A stretch of DNA of 64,000 bases from Neckera pumila (GCA_963969595.1 OZ018408.1:14071823-14135822); one strand, 5' to 3'; shown: positions 1 to 13,501, counted from the stretch's first letter. Made by a program: numbers and translations. Notes: a model not told the origin generated them from the letters alone.

Positions 1-450
1 ACTTCCTACTTTTGCTCACTTTTATTGCTATTTTCGTTATAGGGATAAATTATAATAACTTTATTTAATTATTGTGGTAGAATCCTTTTTAACGGCTATG
101 ATAAATTTTAAAAGTCTTTTGTAAATTCTTTATTGGATTTTTCCTTAATTTCCTACGGTGATTCCAATTGTACCTTAAAGTCAAAAGTTTAACATGTAAT
201 CTACTAAATTGGAAATAAATGCAAGAATTCTTCGTCAAAATAATTAGTTACTGACATGAATATTGTTGCTGCCCTTGTTGTACAACGCCACCCACTGGTC
301 GACTGCACGCTCCAATCCATGTTTAATGTTTGATGTTTTGGCGTTGAATTTTTATAATTTCTTTAATGATTTTTTTAGAAATTCCAAATTTTTCTTTCGA
401 ATACTTTCTTTTCTTTTGTCTATTTTTTCTTTCAAGTGTTTTCTTTTCTT

Positions 451-600
451 TTGAAGATATTTTGTAGGAATAAAATCTAATCAAACTTAACTCCAATGTT
501 GGAAGATATTTTGTAGGAATAAAATCTAATCAAACCTAACCCCAATGTTGGAAGATATTTTGTAGGAATGAAATCCAATCCAATCCAATCTAAAGTTAAA
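451..600. repeat. 48-bp tandem repeat, about 3 copies
   Basis: The phrase GAAGATATTTTGTAGGAAT recurs at about 453, 501 and 549, followed each time by AAATC(T/C)AATC. Copies are nearly identical, so the duplication is fairly recent. No coding content. Confidence 0.8.
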
Positions 601-1712
601 TTCTTGACTAATTCTATTGGAACCAAACAAAGTCTTGAAACAAAGTTTGTCTAACTTCTTCTAACTAATAACTAACTTTTCGAATCTCCTAAAGTCAATT
701 ATTTCCTTGTTTTGTCTTTTCTTCTTGTCCTACATCAAAGTCTCTCCTCAAACTACAAATTAAATATTCCAATTGAGTGGTCCAACTTCACTTTGGAACT
801 CTTTTATGGCTCTAAACTTCCTAATACCAAACATCTAACTTCATTCTACTTGTTGCAACTTGTGTTGAGATCAACGAATGTGTCTGGAGCTTCGGATTTC
901 AAACAGAATGTGAGGTTTGGAACCGAGTGAGTCCAGTATAGATGGCTTGAGAGCTTATGAAGAGAACTAGCAGGAACCAAATGGAGAGCTTCAGGTTACA
1001 ATAGGTATAACCCATCAACCAGTTGACTTTGGAATTTCAAAATTCCGTTAATTAGACCTCTGTCTTGATTTCTATTCTGTTGATTGAATCTCCTCTACAC
1101 ACTGGTTTGATTGATAAAGGCAATTCCAAAAACAATATTTAATTTTGAGGATCAGTTGACCTGGAGTTGAAAAATCACAATTAGATTGACCCTTGCTTAG
1201 TTTTAAATCAGTTGATTAAAATCCACACTTTGAATTTATTACGTAAACTAGACTTCCATTGATGCAGGTTACTTTTAATTGGGAAATTTTGAGCTATAGT
1301 GCATTCAATTGAATTTCTAATTCCTGGCAGAAATTAAAGTGAAATAGAGTCAAAGTTAAATGAACCCCCAAGGATTGCCAATTAAGCAGTTAAGACTCAC
1401 TTTTTTTTTAATGAAACTCGATGCAGCATGTGATATGACTTCCTGCATGGGGTAGCCAATCAAATGACTTGCTGTCCTACAACCTGCCCCCTTAACTGAC
1501 CTACCACCTGCATGATGACCTGGACTTCTATCCGGTCGGTTCTCCTAACTGTTGGCTCACTTGTTCGCCTCTGTGATCAAAACTCTGGTCTCTGGCTGAA
1601 CTTGAATCTTTTTTTATTTTATTTATTAAACTTGGCTGTTGCTCGCCACCTTGGATCTCCTTTTGGGGACGCTTGAACTAAAAAATCAACTAGAAATTAT
1701 GACTAGGAGCAA

Positions 1713-1955
1713 AACTTCGCCTTCTTAGAGGGTTTGATCTCAAATTCTAGGAAATTTTAACAAGGAAATTTTATTAATCTACCGAAAACTAGACCCAAGG
1801 CGATAGCTTTGCTGTACTAAAGGGGTTAACCTCAAATTTTGGGCAAATTCAACAAAGGAATTTTACTAATCTAACAAAAATTAGATCCAGGGTGATAACT
1901 TTGCCGTATTAGAGGGATTAACCTCAAATGCTGGACAAATTCGATAAGGGAAATG
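1713..1955. repeat. ~90-bp tandem repeat, 2.5 copies
   Basis: Blocks containing CTTTGC(C/T)GTA(C/T)TA, then GGGTTAACCTCAAAT, then ATTTTA(C/T)TAATCTA recur about every 90 bases. Divergence between copies is moderate. No gene is associated. Confidence 0.65.
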
Positions 1956-2700
1956 GTTTAAATCTGACTACAAGAGCTTGATTTTAATTCAAACTTCTCC
2001 AAAATAGTAATGACACTCCTTAAGACAACGTTTTCAAAGGTCAAGGCTCTAGGGGGATGTTCTATGACATAACATCAAGATATCCCGCGCATGGAGCTCA
2101 ATTTGAAGGGATTAAAAACCACAATGTCTAACATCAACAAAACATATAATAATAAATAATTTTGAATTAAAGCATATTTAAGCAAGCAAACATTTCAAAG
2201 GGACCCCAACGTCCTTTGAAAGAGGCTCAAAACACAAGAAAAAATTGAGCAACATCAAGGAACAAAGCTCCAAATGCAATAAAACGAGTATTTGGCGAAA
2301 AATCACCAATTCCAACAACGTGGCCGCGTTTTGGCCAAAACTTTACAAAAATAAAAAGGGGTGCAAAGAGAGGGGAGGCGAGGGCCTTTTATACTCATTT
2401 AAGGCCCTCAACTTCCCTCCAACTACCTATTTTTAGTCCCAAATAAAATAAAAATTAACTTAATTTGAATTTCTACACTACTGTTGTGATCATTCTAATT
2501 TTTGGAGAAATGCTTCAAATACTAAATTGATTGCGCCATTGTCTTTAGAAGATCCAAATTAGTCTATAGGCCCTTCTATCTCATACTTCCAGGCCAATTT
2601 GCAAGTCAAAACCAACGTTTAGTGTATCGTTAAAAAGAATAAAAGATTCAATTGTTGGAGATGATTTTCCTTTCAAGTTTTGACTAGCCAGGGTTATTGA

Positions 2701-2944
2701 TAAGGTTTAAGATAGTGAGAAAAGAGTCAAAATTAACTCCAATCAGACATTGTGAGCTCCTGGTGCGCCGGTCAACTCATCGAATGTTTTTTATTTTGTT
2801 ACAAATTCGTTAAGGTTGCTGGTAAGGTTTAAGATAGTGAGAAAAGAGTCCAAATTGACTCCAATTGGACATCGTGAGCTCCTGGTGCGCCGGTCAATTC
2901 ATCGAATGTTTTTTATTTCGTTAAAAATTTGTTAAGGTTGTTGG
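2701..2944. repeat. 122-bp direct tandem duplication
   Basis: TAAGGTTTAAGATAGTGAG starts at 2,701 and again at 2,823. Both copies run through GAGCTCCTGGTGCGCCGGTC and a downstream TTTTTTATTT block with only a few differences. This looks like a recent local duplication of non-coding DNA. Confidence 0.85.
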
Positions 2945-4496
2945 TTCTGATACTTGTCAAGGTCGGAATGTAATGAATTTGGTCAGTTGTTTTATTAGCA
3001 CTAAACATATCCCTAATTTTTATTGGAATTTTACTCACGGGGGGTGCACTTAGTGTATCTAGTCCAAACTACGTGCGAACAAAACTTTGTACCCCCTATA
3101 TTATATCCTAAAATTTAAATAAATGAAAACAAAAAAATATGAATATATTTTCCTAATTTGAAAGTTTATGTTTTGAATTACTGATATTTTTATTTGCTAA
3201 TGATAATTAGTTACAAATTTTTGAAGTAAATAGATACACTGCAGAACTGAAAAATAACTTTTACACCCCTATAGTATATACTAAAAAATTGTCTAAAAAA
3301 TGAACAAAAAATTCCTAAAAATAACTCTCTATTGAAAGTTCATTTTGAGTTGAATATTGATGCAACGGTCATCTAAATGTGTTCTCTATAAATATTTGAG
3401 TTGGAAAATATGCCATTTTAGGTTCATTTTCAACCTCTTCTAGAAATCATTCCATATTTCATTTGAGTTGGAAATTTTGGCAATAGAAAACTATAGTCAT
3501 TATCAAACAATGCTCAAAATTTTAGTTTGAAATTTTAGTTTATTAGAAACCACTTGTTCGCACGTGGTTTGTAGTAGTAGAACCAAGTGCCCTCCCCGAG
3601 ATTTTACTGCCACCTTGGGATTTTCTAGGAATGCATAAAAACATGGTTGACTTCCCATGGAGTCATTTTCCGCAATTTTGAAAATTACAAAAATTTTGGG
3701 CAACCTTTAAGAAGTTCTCAAATACTTTATGCAAGCTTACATCTCACTTTGCATTGATTAGAGAAGTGTCTAATTCAATACCTCCTGGTTTAATTCCCAC
3801 CAGGGGAGAAATCATTTTTGGTCTAGGGTTAATTTCCACCCGGAAGGGGGGGGGAACCATTCTTGGTCTAGTGAATTTGACTGTCATATTTCACCGTTAC
3901 GTTCCTGGCGTGTCCCTTAATTCAAAATACTGTTTTTTAATTGTGGATTGCCCGTAAATACGGTCCGTGGGTTTACCTGCATTGTCACATGATATCTTTC
4001 CTAACTTTTGCTCTTTTATTCTAAGTCTCTCATATGCATTTTTGCTTGTTAAATCTTTCAAAAGTCTATATTTAGGTGGTTTTATGGTTTGGCTATCAGG
4101 GCTCAATACTATATCAACCTTCAAATGTTTTCTCAAACACCTAAGTAGATCTAAGTACTAGTAAATAGAATGCTTAGAGCGCTTCCGGACTTCTTGGTCA
4201 ATTCAAACCACATTTGTGGGGATTTTTTCCAAATGCCATATGAATAAATATTTATACTATCTTTTGAACTCTAATTAATTGTAAATGTGAGCAAAAGGCA
4301 AAAAAACAAAAAACTTAAGGCTCAAATGCTAACTTGGGGGCTCACAGAGGACCCTACAGAATGGATTTTTTCTTGCCAAAAAAATGATTTTTTTCCTATT
4401 ACCGCCTACCAGAATTTGCGGTGTCAGATGCTTGGTAGTGGACAAAAAAATGATTTTAAGAGTTAAAAAATCAAGGTTAAGGAACTCTCATATACC

Positions 4497-5427
4497 TTAA
4501 CCCCTAAAGGACCAAGGTGATTTTTCTATCAAAAACCACTCAAAACTGTCATTTCTATTGCAAAGATAAAAGAGCTTTAAAAATTGTTTTCTTTTGCATA
4601 TTCAAACGTCAAGTCTTATACTTGACTTGTATATGAATATGTGGAAGAATTTCAAAAACTTTGACCTTGTAGATTGCAAGATATATGCATTTAAAGTGAA
4701 GAAAACAAGTTTTTTTGCACCTTGCTTGACTAGATTTTTTGGCTTTGAGTCTTTTTAGTTCAAATTTTTTGCACTATGGACTTTGATTTTCTACTGATTT
4801 ATGTTAAGTCGTTGAGTCAAGAATCTCCCCAAAAAGTTTAGGATAAAAGCACTTAATTTTTACTCATTAAAAAATTGTTAAGTAGAGGTGGGTTCAAGAT
4901 TGAAGAAAAAACTAAATTGTTAATAGCTTTTAGATGGAATTGAATTACAAAAATTCCAACGGTGAGATTGTTCTCGCAAGAAAATCTAACCTTGTCTAAA
5001 AAAATTTTCTGAAAAATTTTAAAAATTGCATTGAAAAACCAATTCTACAAGTTATTTTTTCAAGAAGATGCTTAGATTGCCCGAAAAACAAAAATTGTCC
5101 ATAACTTTCTCATTATTAGTCCAAATTGAATGAAACAAAGCTTCACATGTAGACAAAAATATAATCTTTGAGAAAAAAATCTAAAAAAAAATTATTTTGA
5201 CATTCTGTGATTTTTTTTGGGCTGCCCGCCAAATTCCAATTTTGCTTATTGTGCCATAACTTTTGCTTTCGGGCATCAATTAAAATAAAAGTTATATATT
5301 CACAAAGCTCTTGCAAAAATACACAACCTCAAAAAATCCCAAAAAATATTATCAAAAATTGAAAAGGTAGGAACCTACCCGGACTCGATTTGTCCCCTGA
5401 GGGGACAAATGGTCCTTTAGGGATTAA
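4497..5427. mobile_element. TTAA-flanked TIR element (copy A)
   Basis: The 931-bp unit starts TTAA-CCCCTAAAGGACCA at 4,497 and ends TGGTCCTTTAGGGA-TTAA at 5,427. The ends are inverted repeats of about 14 bp just inside a TTAA at each side. There is no coding capacity. It shares internal sequence, in inverted order, with the copy at 8,566-9,505, and directly with the truncated copy at 60,451. TTAA target sites with CCC-starting termini are the hallmark of piggyBac elements, so this is a candidate non-autonomous piggyBac-type MITE. No transposase is present to prove that. Confidence 0.75.
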
Positions 5428-6055
5428 GCCTAATTTCTAATTAACTTAAGTTAAATTCAAAAAAAATAAATCAAATGAAGTGGCCTTTACAGCTAGTTTT
5501 CTTAAGCAACTAGCTTCAATAGCCACTTTATTTTTTGGCAAATTGAACAATTGAAATCAAATTAAGGCACGGGTAAGAATGAGGTAATAAGAGCCAATTT
5601 TACCATAACCACTCCTTTTTGGAACTATTATTGATTATAGAATTCACATTTTCTTTAGATTTGTCCAAAATAAATACGTTTCATAGATTATAAATGTTAT
5701 AGTGTCATATTGAAACATTGCATAGTTTATTATGTCATTATGTTATTTTAATTAAGTACAAAAAAGCACATGTAACTACAGTAGTGCTGTTCACTCCTTT
5801 GTTGAATTTCAAACTAGGATATTTAGAAACTTTTCTAATGAAAATGATGATGTTTTGAATAGATTTTGTCATTGCTAACAACTTTGAATAATTTTTAGAA
5901 CTAATCTTGATGAAATTGATGATGTTTTTAAGTAAAGCATTTCATCAAAATTTCAAAAGGACCCTCCAAAAGGAATAAGCATATGGCTTGAGTGGCTCCT
6001 ATTAGCTCATTTGCACCCGCAATTGCTTAGTTTTGTGTGTTACAACATGCAGAGA
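5428..6055. other. AT-rich spacer, no feature seen
   Basis: Long A/T tracts with no open frame of protein-like composition. I see no repeat structure I can define. Confidence 0.6.
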
Positions 6056-6632
6056 GAAGCTTTGTATACTAGAAGGGTAGGAGTAGAAGAGACAATGCAT
6101 GTGGAATATATGAATTAGGAAGAAAAAGAACTTGGTCGCTCATTTTGAAGTAGAATCCAAAAATGATGTAAAAATTGAATTTTCAAACCTCATTTAGCCA
6201 TAGTAGAAAAAAAATTGGGGCTTTGAACTAAAAAAAGTAGAGGAATTATGCTACCTTTCATCTCCAAAAATCCATTTGAGGTTTTGAGCGTCCACCTAAA
6301 AGTTATGGACAAATTTGAAAAAAGAAGTTTACAAATGTCCAAAAAAACGTCCCTTCCAATCCCTCTTTCAAATTTGTCGATAACTTTTAGGTGGACGCTC
6401 AAAACCTCAAATGGATTTTTGGAGATGAAAGGTAGCATAATTTCTCTATGTTTTTTAGTTCAAAGTTTTTTCAATTTTTTTTTCAACTATTTCGAAATGA
6501 GCTCTAAAGTTTCATTTCTTACACCAATTTTGGATTCTACTTCAAAATGAACGACCAAGCTCTTATTCTTCCTAATTCATTTATCCCACATGTATTGTCT
6601 TAATCCACTAGTATAAACTATGAAGAGCTTTT
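6056..6632. repeat. Foldback element with ~280-bp arms
   Basis: The left arm reads inward through GAATTAGGAAGAAAAAGAAC, then GGTCGCTCATTTTGAAGTAG, and the block at 6,251-6,310 (CTACCTTTCATCTCC, GGTTTTGAGCGTCCACC). The right arm repeats all of this as reverse complement, out to about 6,630. The axis of symmetry lies near 6,343 with a very short loop. Open frames on the two strands here mirror each other and are products of the palindrome, not genes. A transcript would form a long, imperfect hairpin. Confidence 0.85.
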
Positions 6633-7656
6633 CACTACATATTCTAACTCACTAAACTAAACAAGTGGCTTATTTGACACTTATATTGTTTCAATTAAGT
6701 GAATTAAATCTAACTAAGTCAAATTTTGTGGCTTGATTGAATTTAATTTAACGTAATTGAAACCATTGTCAATTAAGCAATTAAGACTCTTCAATTAAAA
6801 AACTTCAAAGAGATATAAAGGTTAAAAATTGCAAATATAGTGATTTGTATCTTTAAAAGATTAATAAATTAGTTAATTTTCTTAGTCGCGAAAACAGTCA
6901 TGGCCTAACCATTTTTGTGAGATTCACCCAAGCTGACTACTAACTTTAGCGTTTTTGGAAGAGTGTTCGACCAGCTTGTTAATAATTTGGTATATCACCA
7001 TGGAGCATCCCTCCTATGCTCTTAGATTTTTTCTAATTGCCATCTTGATGTTCGAGTATGAACACAACTGTCCATGTTGTGAATCCAAGTTCAGTGGAGC
7101 TTGAATGGCTCGATTTGGATATCTTCTAATACCCCAAATGGAGGAGGATATTTCCAATATGAAACAAGATTGGAGGCGGAATTAAGTGAGTTGATTTGAA
7201 TAACAACACCACTAGCATGCTTCTATGTTTCATTGTTGATTTGTTGGAAATCCTAAACATTCAATAAATGTCTTGCATCCAATAAAGTGCTTGTTCAAGA
7301 AGAAATGGTCCATAATGACAGTGAATATATGGTGATGGAGGAGAATAGCGCTTTGCACAAAAGTGAAGGGATGTTTACAACAATGTTTGCTAAAGGACAT
7401 ACAGAACCAAACCTTGAAATGAGACCAACAATGCCAAGCTCGACTCAAGGGACGACGCATTTGGCTTATCTTTAAATTCATCCACTGTTGTCAACTGTCG
7501 CCTACTTCCAGATGTTGCTTTAACCTCAACCTCATCACATATCCTTGATCTGAGTCCCTTCACCTTTATGAGTGGAGTATTACATAATGGATAATATTGT
7601 ACTGCTTCTGTACTGCTCAGTTATTTGCAGTGCAAGAATTTAGGGTTGTCTGCTTT
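6633..7656. other. Spacer, no supported gene
   Basis: Two overlapping short frames on opposite strands at 7,230-7,481 have no family signature and no upstream or downstream continuation, so I do not call a gene. The rest is ordinary AT-rich DNA. Confidence 0.5.
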
Positions 7657-7796
7657 CACTACAATGGAACAATGTCAATTCAGACATTTTTCTGTCAATT
7701 TTTTGTTAATTTGGGCATTATTTTGTCAATTTTCTATCAATTCGGACATTTTGGTCAATTAGAACATATCAATATGGACACTATTTTCTTGTAGTG
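7657..7796. mobile_element. CACTA-type MITE, 140 bp
   Basis: It starts CACTACAATGG and ends CTTGTAGTG. A 3-bp direct duplication TTT lies on both sides (7,654-7,656 and 7,797-7,799). The interior is rich in repeated GTCAATT and folds back on itself. CACTA termini with a 3-bp target duplication are diagnostic of the CACTA (En/Spm) superfamily. The element is non-coding and must have been moved by a transposase elsewhere. Confidence 0.7.
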
Positions 7797-7799
7797 TTT

Positions 7800-8565
7800 T
7801 CTCTCTCTTCTCGATCCTTGAAGAATAGTTTCGCACTGCCACACTTAATTCAACACATTAAATGAAGTCCAAAAATGGAATTGGAATACTCGGTGAAAAC
7901 AAGGAGTATATTTGCCTTCATTTACCTTGCATACAAGCTTGCATAGTATTTGCATTCAGCTTGCCCTTGCTTGGGGCCTTTTCAATTGAACAGGTCTCAA
8001 GCTCTCAATTAGACATCGGGGCACTACCCTCTGTTGTGATGCTTGGGTGAAGCCAGGGCGGGGCAGAGGACATTAGGGTGGGCAGAGAGTATTGGGGTAG
8101 GCGAAGGGAAGTCACGGAATCAAGACGCCCTTGTCACGGTGCGCCCTTCATAGGCTGATGATGTAAAAATGAAAATAGGATGAGACTAATTGGAATTAGG
8201 CGATGATCAATAAAAAATTTGAAAATTTGAAAAGTCGAAATGCAACTTCTCGGTGAGGGCCAATTTTTTTCTTAAGATTTGCACAAAGAAATCCTAAAGA
8301 AAGTGCGCCCTCCATAGGCCCATGAATGTGAATGTGAATTCAATGCTTTAATTGGGTAGGACTAGGGTTTTTTCTCAGCAGGGCCCCTTCTACCAAGTTG
8401 TGAATTTTGTAGAAGGAGACATGGGATGATTATTTGCAAATAGGCTAGTTATATTAGGATTAATAAGTTGTACTTGACTGCGGTACTTGTGTCTATATGT
8501 ATAGGTAGTTGCTAAGAATAGGGTATCATTTTAAAAGTGATGCACAGTTGTGAACATGTGAAGTC
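7800..8565. other. Spacer, no supported gene
   Basis: Mixed-composition DNA with no protein-like frame. Two near repeats of a GTGCGCCCT(C/T)CATAGGC phrase at about 8,140 and 8,307 hint at a local duplication. Confidence 0.5.
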
Positions 8566-9505
8566 TTAACCCCTAAAGAACCATTGTCGGTTTGGCGGAC
8601 AATTGGGATTTCGAGCAGGTACCTACAGGCTGAAATTTGGTTGTGATTTTTTGAAACTTTTTTGGAAGATAGAAAAACTAATAAGCTTTGTGGGAATATA
8701 ATTATTTTTACAATTGGTGCCCAAGAAAAAAGTTATGACCAAATAAGCTCAAAACATGGGATGGCGGGTAGTCCGGACAGCAAAACAAAATGGACAAAAA
8801 TTTGAATTTTTTTTTTATATATATTTTTTTCTCATATCTTATATTTTTGTCTATTTGGAAAGATTTGATTCATGTAATTCGGATTTGTTCTGAGAAAGTT
8901 ATGGACATTCTTGTTTTTCAAGTAGTTAGAGCATCTTTTTGAAAAAAATAACTTCTAGGATGAATGCAATTTTTGAAATTTTTCATTTTTTTTTCTTGCA
9001 TGGTTTATATTACTTACTAGAAAAATTACACCATTTGAATTAGTGCATTTTAATTCCATCTAAAATATATGAATATTTTAGATTTTCCTTCTATCTTGTA
9101 ATTACTTCTACTTAATAATACTTTTTTAAAGAATAATAATTAATCTTTTTTGATATTTTTTTTCCTAGACTCTCAACTCAATTCTCCATTGCAAAGATTT
9201 AAAGCTCAAAACTCTGTAGTGCAAAAATTTAAGTAAAAAATGTTTAAAAGTAAAAAAACCTAGTCCCCCAATGTGTTGAAATTTGAAAAACTTGTGTTTT
9301 TCACTTTAAACGCAAATATCTTGCAATTTGTGCGGTTAAAAATTTTGGAATTTTTTCCACACACTCTCATACTAGTTATGTGTAAGATCCTATGGTTAGA
9401 TGCAAAAAGAAAAACATTTTTAAATTTTTTTTACTTTTTGCTATAGAAATAGTAGTTTTGAGTGTTTTTTGGCAAAAAAAAGGGCCTCGGTCCTTTAGGG
9501 GTTAA
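8566..9505. mobile_element. TTAA-flanked TIR element (copy B)
   Basis: This 940-bp unit starts TTAA-CCCCTAAAGAACCA at 8,566 and ends GGTCCTTTAGGGG-TTAA at 9,505. It is the same subfamily as copy A but lies in the opposite orientation: the sequence just inside its right end matches that just inside the left end of copy A. It also matches the truncated copy beginning at 55,970. Non-coding. Confidence 0.75.
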
Positions 9506-10284
9506 GCAAATAATATAAAAACTGTACTTTCAATGCTACTATTATAGCTTGTTTTCTTGATGCTCTTACGTGCCTTCATATATATATCTTGATCTGAAGT
9601 ACGTCTAGCAATATAACGAGAACCCTAAATAGTTGGTAAATTGCCTCGTTGTTCTTTACACCTGTATACGTTGTTAACATTTGGGGCTCCAATATTCCCA
9701 TTGTTTCTGTTTGCCACATCAGTGACACTATTTTCCACACCCTCGGTTTCAATTTCTCTCACCAAGCTCTACTTATTCATATTCTGTCTTTCCTTCTATC
9801 TTCTAGTTGCATCCATCGCATTTGAAGCGTTATTGGCCATATTCTTCTTGTGCATCATTGCTGTCATGTTACCATCAGTTTTCATTAACTTCATATTATG
9901 TGCATCCTACACTCATTTCTACTTGGCAAATCTATATTTTATGTTTCTGTACCAATGTTGGTACTACTAAACAATGGCATTTGTTCTATTCTTAGTGCCA
10001 CCATGCTAAGTGTGGTGCTGATTAGCAACCTTAGCTATATGATGAGATTTTTTCATACCTTGGTTGTTCCAAACAGCTAGGCTTCCCTACGTTTCCACAT
10101 ATCAAGGACTATGCTGCACAAGGTTAAGTTACAAAGACAATAATGAAATAAATTGGTCACACATCCCAAACAACATGGTTCCTACATAAACCAAATGGCA
10201 ACAATTGAGATAGGTCTGTTGTACCCATTAATCCTAAATACGGTAACCAGATTTTTTCAAAGGGTAATAGTCATCCCGGGAGCA
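9506..10284. other. Spacer left of the copia insertion
   Basis: A hydrophobic 109-residue frame at 9,641-9,970 overlaps frames in other phases and has no recognisable features, so it is not called. This DNA is the left flank of the copia insertion; the target duplication ATACT ends at 10,289. Confidence 0.5.
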
Positions 10285-10289
10285 ATACT
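10285..10289. repeat. Target-site duplication ATACT (left) of copia
   Basis: Five bases ATACT directly outside the left LTR match 15,441-15,445 outside the right LTR. Five-base duplications are normal for copia integrases. The match fixes the LTR outer edges at 10,290 and 15,440. Confidence 0.85.
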
Positions 10290-10559
10290 TAGTGTAAGAA
10301 GAACACAAAGGCTTTGTATTCCAATGAAAAGAAGACACAAACAAGTACAAGGAAGAGGTGAAAGACCCAAGCAAGGAGTTGCCCTCTTACACTACTCTAC
10401 TAACAAGTGCCATGACTAACCTTATGGGTTATATTAACATAGAAGGTTGCCCCTCTCTAATATCACACTGTCCCTCTCTAATATCATGCTATCCCTCTTT
10501 AATAACACCTTGGTTGGCTACAAACAACTCCTAACTAAAGTCACTCTCTAACTTCAACA
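10290..10559 (-). repeat. 3' LTR of copia element
   Basis: 270 bp. On the element strand it begins TGTTGAAGTTAGAGAG and ends TTCTTACACTA. It contains a pyrimidine-rich near-tandem repeat (CCCTCTCTAATATCA, plus strand) three times. The polyprotein stop codon (10,541-10,543) lies inside it. It is the partner of 15,171-15,440. Confidence 0.92.
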
Positions 10560-10569
10560 CTCCCACTTT
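10560..10569 (-). other. Polypurine tract of copia element
   Basis: On the element strand the sequence AAAGTGGGAG abuts the 3' LTR. This is the usual plus-strand primer position and the typical copia form. Confidence 0.85.
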
Positions 10570-13501
10570 GTTTGTTGCCAAACAATGTCAAATCCATCTC
10601 TATGCGAAGAACTTTATGGCGAGGCTTTGCAAGAGTTTTGGTAAGCACATCCGCCACCATGCGCTCTATAAGTATGTACCTCATTTCTATCACATTGCTT
10701 TCAGCCTTCTCTCGAATGAAATGGTGTTGGATGTCAATGTGCTTACTCCGAGAATGGTGAGTCGGGTTCTTTACCAAGGCAATGGCGCCTTGATTGTCAC
10801 ACATGATAGGTGTGCTCTTCTCTTGCTCAAGGCCAACATCACTCAACAACTATCTTAGCCAGATCGCCTCCCTTGTGCCTTGACTAATGGCCATGTATTC
10901 CACCTCGGTGGTAGACAATGCAATAGTGGGTTGTTTCTTTGAATTCCACGAAATGGCACCATCTCCAAGCATAAACACATAGTCCGATGTAGACCTGCGA
11001 TCGCTTGCATTTCCAGCCCAATCTGCATCACAAAAGCCTACCAATGCAAGACTCTTGCCTCCAAGGACCAATTTGGCCTCCAATGTGCCTTGGAGGTACC
11101 GCATGATCCTCTTCATCGCGGCCCAATGCTTTAGACCGCTCTTGGCCATATGTTGGCTCACCACACTCATGGGAAATGCAAGGTCAGCCCTTGTGGCTAC
11201 CATGGCATACATTAAGCTCCCCACCGCAGCTTTGTATGGCACATCTTGCATTTTCACCTTCACAGCTTCATATTCCTTATTCGTGAGCTTCTCCAACTTC
11301 GAATGCACATCAAGTGGCGTACCAATGGCCTTGCACTCCTCCATGTTGAAGCGCTTCAACACCTCCTTAATGTACTTGCTTTGGCTCATGGTAATGGTGC
11401 GCGCCGCCCTTTGCCTTTGAAACTCCACGCCAAGGCAATAGTGTAGCTCACCGAGGTCACTCATGTCATACTCGCTCTTTAACATGGCTTTGACTTCCTC
11501 CATTATCTTCATGGTGTTTGTCATGATGATCAAATCATCCACATAAACGATGATAATCACCAAGGACTCGTTTGTTTGCTTGATGTAAAGAGAATGGTCC
11601 GCGTGGCTCCTTTTGTAACCTGCCTTTGCAAATAAGGCATCTATATCCATGTACCATGCTCTCCCTGATTGTCTCAATCCATAGATGGCCTTCTTGAGCT
11701 TACACTTTAGTTGCTCTCGCCCTTCTTGAACAAAATCCTTGGGTTGGTCCATGAAGATGACCTCCTCAAGGTGTGGATTGAGAAACGTCGTAACGACATT
11801 CATTTGGTGCATCTCCAAGTCCATGGCTGCCCCTATGGCCCCCATACATTGAATGGTGCAAAACTTGGCCACCGGTGCAAAGGTCTCATTGAAGTCCACC
11901 CCCTCAACTTGAAAATATCCCTTGGCTACCAATCTGGCCTTGTAGCGCACAATGTTGCCCAAGGCATCTCTCTTAGTGCAAAACACTCATTTGCATCCAA
12001 TACTCTTGTGATCGGAAGGAAGGGAAGAAAGTTCCCATGTACCTTTACTTATAAGCGAGACGTACTCTGCTTGCATGGCTTGCTCCCATTTACTTGAATC
12101 CGCACTTCTCATGGCTTCCTCTATGGTATTTGGATCTCTCACAAACGCTATATTTGCACGCTCCACTTGATGTTGTGGCAAAACGTGGTTCATCCACCAT
12201 TCTCCAGGTGGCCTGCGCTTTCTTGTGGGATATCTTGGCTCTTGGGACGTCTTTCCTTTACCACCATCATCACTTGGAGCTACACTCACTTTCTTCTTTG
12301 GTGTTAGTGTTGTCACCAGCTCGTCTTCGTCTTCTGTTACCACTTCTTGCAAACTTGGAGATTTGTCCACCTCAAGGTCTGCATTGCTCCCACTTGGACA
12401 CATCTCTAAAGACTCGCTACCCTCCCTCTTATCTTCGATGAAGGTCACATCTCGACTCTTAAAGATCTTCTTAGTTTCCAAATTCATGAGACGATAAGCC
12501 TTAGAGCCTTCCCAATAGCCCAAAAATAAGCACTTAATGTCCTTGGCATCAAGCTTGGATCGCTGAGGGCTCAAATCCAAGGCATAGGCCATACATCCAA
12601 AGATGCGCATGTGGCCAATGTTAGGCTTTTTTCCACTCCATGCCTCTTGCGGTGTCATTGATGCTACCGCACTTGTGGGACACCAATTGCGTATGTACGC
12701 TGTATTGGATACAACCTCCGCCCAAAACTCATATTTGAGGCTTTGTGCATGCAACATCGCTAAAGCCATCTCTACAAGCGTACGATTGGTATGCTCCGCT
12801 ACATCATTTTGTTGTGGAGTGTGTGGCGCTGAAGTTTGATGTTGAATGCCATGTTCCCTCATAAAGGCCTCAAATGCGTTAGATATATACTCACCGCCAT
12901 TGTTCAATCTCAATACCTTAAGCTTATGACCACTCTCATTCTCTACAAGGGCCTTCCATGCCTTGAACCTCTCAAACACTTCACTCTTGCATTTGAGCAT
13001 GAACACCTACACTTTCCTCGAAAAATCATCAATGAAGGTAAGAAAATATCTTGCACCACCTATAGAAGTGGTCTTCATGGGGCCACACACATCGGAGTGC
13101 ACAATCTCTAATACCTTGGCTGCCCTCATTGCTCCCTCGGTCGGGAATGGTTTCCTTGCTTGCTTGCCTTCAATGCAAGCCTTACACGTCAAATTGCAAG
13201 CGCTTTTCTCCATTTGCATGCCACCCACCATGCTTGGAAGAGCCTTTACACTCTTCACATTTAGGTGCCCCAATCTCTTATGCCAAAGTTCCACAGTGTC
13301 TTGTACCATTGCATCTTGAGCTACACAAGCCCAACTTGAACCATTCACCGTTTTGAACTCAAGTTGGTATAAGTTGCCTTGCTTGGGTGTCAAGACAATC
13401 AGCTCTCCATTTGGTGGCCCCAAAATACAACATTGGTTGTTGAATTGCACTTTCAAACCTTGTGACACCAACTTGCTCACCGAGAGCAAATTGGCATGCA
13501 A

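Larger units (their letters stand above)
1..4496. other. AT-rich spacer with short tandem duplications
   Basis: I see no supportable gene here; the short open frames have no recognisable protein character. The stretch holds three local tandem repeats, listed separately (about 451-600, 1,713-1,955 and 2,701-2,944), and long A/T runs. A weak pair of poly-T/poly-A blocks near 4,360-4,460 may be another decayed MITE, but I cannot define its ends. Confidence 0.6.

Noticed and set aside
6190..6550. Two nearly identical peptides encoded on opposite strands
   Set aside because: They arise because the sequence is an inverted repeat; neither has independent support.
9641..9970. 109-residue hydrophobic frame
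   Set aside because: Three overlapping frames cover the same DNA, and there is no family motif or neighbouring exon. Hydrophobicity follows from T-rich codons.
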